5,973 bases of DNA from Thermoactinomycetaceae bacterium (lineage in GTDB: Bacteria; Bacillota; Bacilli; Thermoactinomycetales; Thermoactinomycetaceae), in the NCBI GenBank assembly GCA_025449475.1, contig JANWJM010000131.1, positions 1 through 5,973 of the forward strand. Reading direction: 5' to 3'. The notes beneath the pieces are model-generated. The model did no database searches. It worked only from the letters and a program-made list of their open reading frames with translations, and was not told where the DNA came from. The position numbers and the translations under genes were made by a program. This document shows positions 5,630-5,973 of this stretch, in pieces (within the stretch, counting starts at the first letter, position 1; every line of letters begins with the position of its first letter).

Positions 5630-5973
5630 ATGAAGTGTGTTGCTTTGATTGGAAGTGATCGCAAAGAGTCATATAATCAAAAGATTTTTCGATTTATTCA
5701 AACTCGTTATAAAAATCAGGTGCAGTTTGAAGAAGCTCCCATTCATCAATTACCGATGTTTCATCAGGATGATGAACAAGACCCGCCTACAATTGTGACA
5801 CAAGTAAAAAATAGGATCAAAAAGAGCGACGGCATCCTGATCGTAACGCCTGAATATAACCATTCCGTTCCTGCTGTCTTAAAAAACGCGCTTGATTGGG
5901 CTTCAAGAGTAGAAAAGGTGTTTACCAAGAAACCCGTTATGATCGTGGGAGCATCTCCGGGAGTATTGGGAAC
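5630..5973 (+). CDS. NADPH-dependent FMN reductase / azoreductase-like flavoprotein, 5' part (3' end outside window)
   Basis: The first 114 residues of a flavodoxin-like reductase of the NADPH-dependent FMN reductase family (YhdA/Azr and chromate-reductase type). They reduce FMN, azo dyes, quinones or chromate; the exact substrate cannot be told here. The N-terminus MKCVALIGSDRKESYNQK holds the phosphate-binding G-S-x-R-x-x-S-x-N loop at 8-16. ILIVTPEYNHSVPAVLKNALDWASR (69-93) is the family signature (T-P-E-Y-N-x-S-x-P-x-x-L-K-N-A-[LI]-D-W). MIVGASPG (104-111) starts the next strand, and the reading frame is open at the window end. ATG 5630 fits the family start, but the ribosome binding site is weak (GTGAGAG near 5616-5622). 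It lies 37 bases after wrbA on the same strand with only a hairpin between, so it is probably in the same quinone-response unit. Expected full length is about 175-190 residues. Confidence 0.9.
   Translation, partial: MKCVALIGSDRKESYNQKIFRFIQTRYKNQVQFEEAPIHQLPMFHQDDEQDPPTIVTQVKNRIKKSDGILIVTPEYNHSVPAVLKNALDWASRVEKVFTKKPVMIVGASPGVLG

Overview
The window looks like chromosomal DNA from a low-to-moderate GC Gram-positive bacterium of the Bacillales type. The reasons are strong AGGAGG-like ribosome binding sites, TTG and GTG starts, the nadD-yqeK-rsfS gene order, a T-box leader on a tRNA synthetase gene, and a MarR/MhqR-like regulator with the matching operator type. A Thermoactinomycetaceae-like or related spore-former is my guess; the sequence does not prove it. 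Every gene I support is on the + strand. I see no insertion sequence, CRISPR array, tRNA or rRNA.

Region 1 (1-1252) is the end of a tightly packed housekeeping operon. It holds the 3' part of nadD (NAD synthesis), yqeK (HD-domain Ap4A hydrolase) and rsfS (ribosome silencing factor). The reading frames overlap by 11 and 4 bases, which suggests translational coupling.

Region 2 (1253-4176) is the leucyl-tRNA synthetase unit. A consensus sigma-A promoter (TTGACA, 17 bp, TATAAT) drives a T-box leader with a CTC (leucine) specifier, an AGGGTGGTACCGCGG T-box and a long terminator hairpin. After a further spacer of about 100 bases comes a complete leuS (819 aa), closed by an intrinsic terminator directly after its stop codon. 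Uncharged tRNA-Leu should switch leuS on. A dyad symmetry overlaps the -35 box and has no assigned role.

Region 3 (4177-4446) holds a small unrecognised gene for a 43-residue, highly charged protein with a good ribosome binding site, then the promoter and operator of the next gene.

Region 4 (4447-5973) looks like a quinone/electrophile response cluster: a cysteine-free MarR-family repressor, a WrbA-type NAD(P)H:quinone oxidoreductase, and the 5' part of an NADPH-dependent FMN reductase/azoreductase-like flavoprotein. Two copies of an inverted repeat containing TATCTCGAATTCAA lie before the regulator and before the quinone reductase. They match, from memory, the MhqR operator of Bacillus subtilis. 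The simplest model is that the regulator represses itself and the two flavoenzymes until quinone-like compounds release it. A 13-bp hairpin with a GCGA tetraloop spans the wrbA stop codon, between the two flavoenzyme genes.

I found no clearly new system. The best leads are the operator pair that ties a wrbA-type gene to an MhqR-like regulator, the small charged protein, the dyad at the leuS promoter and the intercistronic hairpin.
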